A stretch of DNA of 23,198 bases, taken from HyVt-560 sp964577195. Its GTDB lineage: Bacteria > Pseudomonadota > Gammaproteobacteria > UWMA-0217. Under the pieces are notes generated by a model. The model worked only from the letters and a program-made list of their open reading frames with translations. It ran no database searches and had not been told where the DNA came from. Of the stretch, positions 20,293-23,198 are shown one piece after another. A program made the position numbers and the translations under genes. Each line of letters starts with the position of its first letter. Positions within the stretch are counted from its first letter, which is position 1. Location: NCBI GenBank assembly GCA_964577195.1, contig CAZNYF010000022.1, positions 1 to 23,198 of the forward strand. The letters are read 5' to 3'.

Positions 20293-21482
20293 GATACTAA
20301 CAGATCACGAATACGTTCGGCGGCACTGATGCACTCGTCCAACTCGGCAACCAAAGCCATACGGATATAGCCGCTGCCGGGGTTCACGCCACCGTTCTCA
20401 CGCGACAGATAGCTTCCCGGTAGCACCGTGACATTTTGTTCTGCCTGTAAACGATACGCAAATGACTCATCGCTGATAGGGATTTTAGGCCACAAATAAA
20501 AGCTCGCCTCAGGAATTCGCAAGTCGAGAACCGGCGATAGAATCTCGGCAACAGCCGCAAAGCGTCTCCGATAACCTTGTCGGCTCTCGATGACATGCGA
20601 TTCATCTGACCAGGCAGCAATGCTACCCGCTTGCGTCGGCGCTGGCATCGCACTGCCATGATAGGTGCGATAAAGCAGAAAGCGAGCCAGCACTGCGGCA
20701 TCACCCGCGACAAATCCTGATCTTAAACCGGGTGCATTGGATCGCTTGGAAAGGCTATGAAAAACCACACAGCGATTAAAATCCGTGTTCCCGCAGGCGA
20801 TTGCTGCTTCCAGCAAACTGGTAGGAGGATGATCCTCATCCTGATAAATCTCTGAATAGCATTCGTCGGATGCAATAATAAAGTCATATTTCTCAGCGAG
20901 ATTAATCAGCTTGATTAACTGGTTCTTACTCATCACCGCGCCCGTTGGGTTGCCGGGAGAACAGAGGTACAACAGCTGGCAATCCCGCCAGTCGGCCTGT
21001 GCAACGCTGTCAAAATCAGGAATAAATTCGGTTTCCTCAGTGCAATTAATAAACACCGGTTCAGCCCCCGCCAGAAATGCCGCACCTTCATAGATCTGAT
21101 AAAACGGATTCGGCATTAATACTTTTGCGTGAGAGCCAGGGTCAACAACCGTTTGAGCGAAAGCGAATAACGCTTCACGCGTCCCGTTAACGGGTAAAAC
21201 CTGAGTCTGAGGATCAACACCTTCTGCGGGCAAATCAAAACGCCGAATCAGCCAATCGGTAATCGTAGAGCGCAGCGCATCCACGCCTTTCGTCAACGGA
21301 TAATTTGCCAGGCCCGCTAGATTATCGGCCACTCCATTACGGATCAGCGCCGGAGTCTTACCTTGAGGTTCGCCAATGGATAACTTGATCGGCGATTTAT
21401 CTTCCAGTGGCACAATATCCGCAAACAAAGCACCAAGCTTTTGAAAAGGATAAGGCTGGAGTCTGTCCAGAAATGGATTCAT
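20293..21482 (-). CDS. dapC: Succinyl-diaminopimelate transaminase (3' end in gap)
   Basis: DapC is a PLP enzyme that aminates N-succinyl-2-amino-6-ketopimelate with glutamate. The 396 visible residues start MNPFLDRLQPYPFQKLGALF, as in Pseudomonas-type DapC. ATG 21482 is preferred although its ribosome-binding site is poor. Aminotransferase class I landmarks are CSPGNPTG (Asn178), Asp206 and Tyr209 in ASDECYSE, the PLP lysine Lys246 in SLSKRSNAPGLR, and a final arginine motif near YIRMALVAE. The last visible residues AAERIRDLLV are close to the family's usual end, so only a few codons are probably lost. It leads the dapC-dapD-yffB-dapE cluster. Confidence 0.95.
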
Positions 21483-21535
21483 ATTGAATGGGGTAAGATG
21501 ACCCTTACGCAGTAAAGGTCGAGCAGTATACCAAG

Positions 21536-21940
21536 ATGACAACGAGCAAAAAACCGCAAAATAAGCCACAGCTTATAGCCATTCACCACACTACATTCTT
21601 GGTAGCCGATCTGGATCGCGCACTGGAATTTTACTGCACCACGCTCGGCCTCGAAATAGACCCCGCCAGACCTGCAAGCATGAGCTTTCCGGGTGTTTGG
21701 CTAAACATCAACGAAAACCAGCAAATTCACCTCATGCAACTGCCCAATCCTGATCCTCTCACGGGTAGACCCGAACACGGAGGCAGAGACCGTCACGCCG
21801 CCTATCTGGTGACAGATATCGATAAATTATCCGCTCAACTCGAAGAGCATGGACAGGCCTATACCCGCAGCTCATCCGGTCGAGCTGCGGTTTTTTGTCG
21901 TGACCCGGATGGCAATGCCCTGGAATTTATCCAGAAATAA
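21536..21940 (+). CDS. VOC-fold (glyoxalase/bleomycin-resistance-like) protein
   Basis: A 134-residue single VOC domain. It has AIHHTTFLVADLDRALEFYCTTLGLE (about residues 15-40), a central GVWLNINENQQIHLMQLP strand pair, DRHAAYLVTDIDKL, and the C-terminal VFCRDPDGNALEFIQK with the usual metal-ligand glutamate. Candidate metal ligands are His17/His18, His65 or His87, and Glu131. Such proteins range from glyoxalase I to dioxygenases and drug-binding proteins, and the substrate cannot be read here. It is divergent from dapC with a 53-bp spacer and has no clear Shine-Dalgarno sequence near ATG 21536. Confidence 0.9.
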   Translation: MTTSKKPQNKPQLIAIHHTTFLVADLDRALEFYCTTLGLEIDPARPASMSFPGVWLNINENQQIHLMQLPNPDPLTGRPEHGGRDRHAAYLVTDIDKLSAQLEEHGQAYTRSSSGRAAVFCRDPDGNALEFIQK

Positions 21941-21984
21941 TATTGACGGCATTGGTATATAAGCCGGGGAGCCGCTATTTCATT

Positions 21985-22395
21985 CTAGAATTCGGCTGGA
22001 TTAAGCAGCTCAAGCTGAAAATATTTTCGATAGTCGCTATCTCGTGTGATTAATCCGAAACCAGCGACGCTGGCATGAGCACCGATCAGGAAATCGGCTA
22101 ATACTCGCTTTTTTCGTCCACTATTTTTCCGATATCTGCGAAACGCTTGACCGGCCAAAAACGATGCTTGCCAAATCAGAGGGTCGCGCCGGAATAGGGT
22201 TGTTGGCAAGAGCGAATTCAGTTCTTCCAGTGAGTCACAAATAGCGCCAACTTCGCTGTAAATAATTGGATTAATAACCAAAATACCAGTACTGGAAGTT
22301 GTCTCTAGTACTTTAGTGGAAGCGTCTGCAAATTGTGGGTCATTATTGATAACGTCGATGATGACATTGGTGTCAACCAGCCATTCAGTCGGCAT
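21985..22395 (-). CDS. PIN-domain toxin ribonuclease (VapC-like)
   Basis: A 136-residue PIN domain. The acidic metal-binding residues are in family order: Asp8 in WLVDTNVIIDV, Glu48 in NPIIYSEVGA, Asp101 in LADFLIGAHA, and Asp119/Asp121 in ITRDSDYRKYF. VapC toxins are Mg-dependent RNases that cut tRNA or rRNA. It overlaps the upstream antitoxin gene by 11 bp, the usual order (antitoxin first). All catalytic positions are present, so the toxin is probably active. Its RNA target cannot be predicted. Confidence 0.92.
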   Translation of the reverse strand: MPTEWLVDTNVIIDVINNDPQFADASTKVLETTSSTGILVINPIIYSEVGAICDSLEELNSLLPTTLFRRDPLIWQASFLAGQAFRRYRKNSGRKKRVLADFLIGAHASVAGFGLITRDSDYRKYFQLELLNPAEF

Positions 22396-22606
22396 CGCGC
22401 AATAGACCCATGAGTTCGTTGGTGCTCATGCCGGTTTTTTTGCGTCCGCGTAAACCACGAATCGCTTTGCTCTGGCTGGCTTGTTTGCGTACCAGCACGA
22501 GTTGATTATTCTGGGGAATAAACTCTACTTCTGTATTGGGCTTGAAGCCAAATTTGGCCCGATATTCCTTGGGAATAGTAACTTGCCCTCTTTCGCTGAT
22601 TTGCAT
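22385..22606 (-). CDS. AbrB-type antitoxin (VapB-like)
   Basis: A 73-residue protein. The N-terminal SpoVT/AbrB swapped-hairpin DNA-binding domain (about residues 1-45, MQISERGQVTIPKEYRAKFGFKPNTEVEF in shortened view) is followed by a basic linker (RGLRGRKKTG) and a C-terminal toxin-binding helix (STNELMGLLRDAD). It overlaps the PIN toxin gene by 11 bp. A perfect inverted repeat lies directly upstream (22615-22646), the probable site where VapB or the VapBC complex represses the operon. Confidence 0.93.
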   Translation of the reverse strand: MQISERGQVTIPKEYRAKFGFKPNTEVEFIPQNNQLVLVRKQASQSKAIRGLRGRKKTGMSTNELMGLLRDAD

Positions 22607-22614
22607 AAGTGGAT

Positions 22615-22646
22615 GCTGTAGTATGAATTCATATTCATACTACAGC
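22615..22646 (-). promoter_or_regulatory. Probable VapBC operator: perfect 14-bp inverted repeat
   Basis: GCTGTAGTATGAAT (22615-22628) and ATTCATACTACAGC (22633-22646) are perfect inverted arms with a TCAT spacer. It starts 9 nt upstream of the antitoxin ATG, the expected place for an autoregulatory operator over the -10 region and leader. The internal TATGAAT/ATTCATA steps form a half-site pattern. Confidence 0.75.
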
Positions 22647-22657
22647 AGTTGTGTGTT

Positions 22658-22681
22658 AACCGACAGGTATTAATGCCGGTT
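22658..22681 (-). terminator. 3'-end hairpin after the beta-helix gene
   Basis: On the minus strand AACCGGCA pairs with TGTCGGTT around an 8-nt loop. All eight positions pair, one as G/U. On the + strand the same position is an A/C mismatch, so the structure favours minus-strand RNA. It lies 8 nt after the stop of the beta-helix gene. No T run follows, so termination would need help. Confidence 0.4.
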
Positions 22682-22689
22682 CTATTGCT

Positions 22690-23198
22690 CTACGAGTTAA
22701 TATCACCTGCCTGATTTCCCTCAAAAAAGTTGCCAGATTGCTGCAAGAAAGCATCGGTAGGATTTACCCAGATGCCAAAGCCCAGACCGTTGAGGACATT
22801 ACTATTAGTTACATTGACCAGTGACAGCCCAGTGCGTCCGGTGAGAGCAATATTGCCAGGAAACCCGCCGCTGCCAGCACCTTCGATGGTGCAAGAACTC
22901 AATTGACTTGCGGTGTTGGTTGAAGAGCCGGCAAATTCAATCCCTGCCCAGAAGCCAGCAGTTGCTTCCAGACCAGTAAAGCGTACGTGGTTTTCGGCGG
23001 TGCCGACGGCGATTAATACGCCGGTGTCTTCGATGATCAGTTTGGCGTCGGCATCAAAAGCGAGAATTGTGCCATCAGCAATAGTCAGATTCGAGAGAAT
23101 TGTGTGCCCACCGCTAACCATTGCATAAGGGACGTTCAATATCGGCCAGAGCTGATCATCTTCCAGAGTGCCGGCTGCCAGTTCGAGAAAATCACGTT
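22690..23198 (-). CDS. Probable parallel beta-helix protein, C-terminal part (partial)
   Basis: The frame is open from the stop at 22690 to the window edge; TTG 23139 is only an internal codon, so the 5' part lies beyond the window. The 168 visible residues contain short beta-strand repeats typical of right-handed beta-helix (pectate-lyase-like) proteins: LSNLTIADGTILAFDADAKL in shortened view, LIAVGTAENHVRFTG, FWAGIEFAGSS, and further N-rich turns to the end GNFFEGNQAGDINS. Such proteins are usually secreted or surface-located and bind or cut polysaccharides. No catalytic residues or sorting signal can be seen in this fragment. Confidence 0.7.
   Translation of the reverse strand, partial: RDFLELAAGTLEDDQLWPILNVPYAMVSGGHTILSNLTIADGTILAFDADAKLIIEDTGVLIAVGTAENHVRFTGLEATAGFWAGIEFAGSSTNTASQLSSCTIEGAGSGGFPGNIALTGRTGLSLVNVTNSNVLNGLGFGIWVNPTDAFLQQSGNFFEGNQAGDINS

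Noticed and set aside
19371..21569. A single 732-residue DapC-DapD fusion protein
   Set aside because: The frame is joined only through 100 N. Each side is a full-length, separate enzyme family with its own start, and the N length is arbitrary.
1..23198. CRISPR arrays, insertion sequences, tRNA or rRNA genes
   Set aside because: No regularly spaced repeats, transposase-like frames or terminal inverted repeats, and no cloverleaf or rRNA-like sequence was seen on either strand.

Overview
The window comes from a gammaproteobacterium of moderate GC content, probably a non-enteric lineage. The ribosomal proteins, SecY and RNA polymerase alpha resemble the E. coli type almost residue for residue. 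S14 is the zinc-free form, and lysine is made by the succinylase branch (dapC, dapD, dapE). Two runs of exactly 100 N (9241-9340 and 20193-20292) show this is a draft assembly, and both gaps interrupt genes.

Positions 1-13453 hold the 3' end of tuf and then the complete S10-spc-alpha ribosomal superoperon, all on the + strand in the classical order: rpsJ, rplC-rplD-rplW-rplB-rpsS-rplV-rpsC-rplP-rpmC-rpsQ, then rplN-rplX-rplE-rpsN-rpsH-rplF-rplR-rpsE-rpmD-rplO-secY-rpmJ, then rpsM-rpsK-rpsD-rpoA-rplQ. A strong palindromic terminator closes it. Candidate control elements sit at each junction. A well-formed promoter with a GC-rich discriminator, followed by a GC-rich hairpin, lies between rpsJ and rplC. 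At the S10/spc and spc/alpha junctions there are small hairpins followed by T runs, with the upstream gene's stop codon in the loop. A canonical promoter overlaps the second of these and precedes rpsM. A further hairpin lies between rpoA and rplQ.

Positions 13454-17277 hold a LysR-type regulator (+) that converges on ribA (-). ribA lies downstream of dxs (-). The two minus-strand genes feed riboflavin synthesis and the isoprenoid/thiamine/pyridoxal precursor DXP. Both have awkward starts: ribA has conserved-looking coding sequence upstream of its first canonical start codon, and dxs has only TTG or CTG starts.

Positions 17278-21940 hold an unrecognised, very acidic, cysteine-free exported protein (+) behind a strong 5'-UTR hairpin. 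A minus-strand lysine/diaminopimelate cluster follows, in transcription order dapC, gap, dapD, a Spx/ArsC-like (YffB) gene and dapE. A small VOC-fold gene is divergent from dapC. Positions 21985-23198 hold a VapBC-type toxin-antitoxin pair with a perfect 14-bp-arm operator, and the C-terminal part of a probable parallel beta-helix protein that runs off the window.

Most of the window is core housekeeping sequence, and no new multi-gene system is visible. The observations most worth following are the stop-codon-in-loop hairpins at operon junctions, the promoter/leader between rpsJ and rplC, the ribA start anomaly, and the acidic exported protein with its flanking RNA structures. No stretch over 300 bases lacks a gene; the longest gene-free stretch is 17100-17277.
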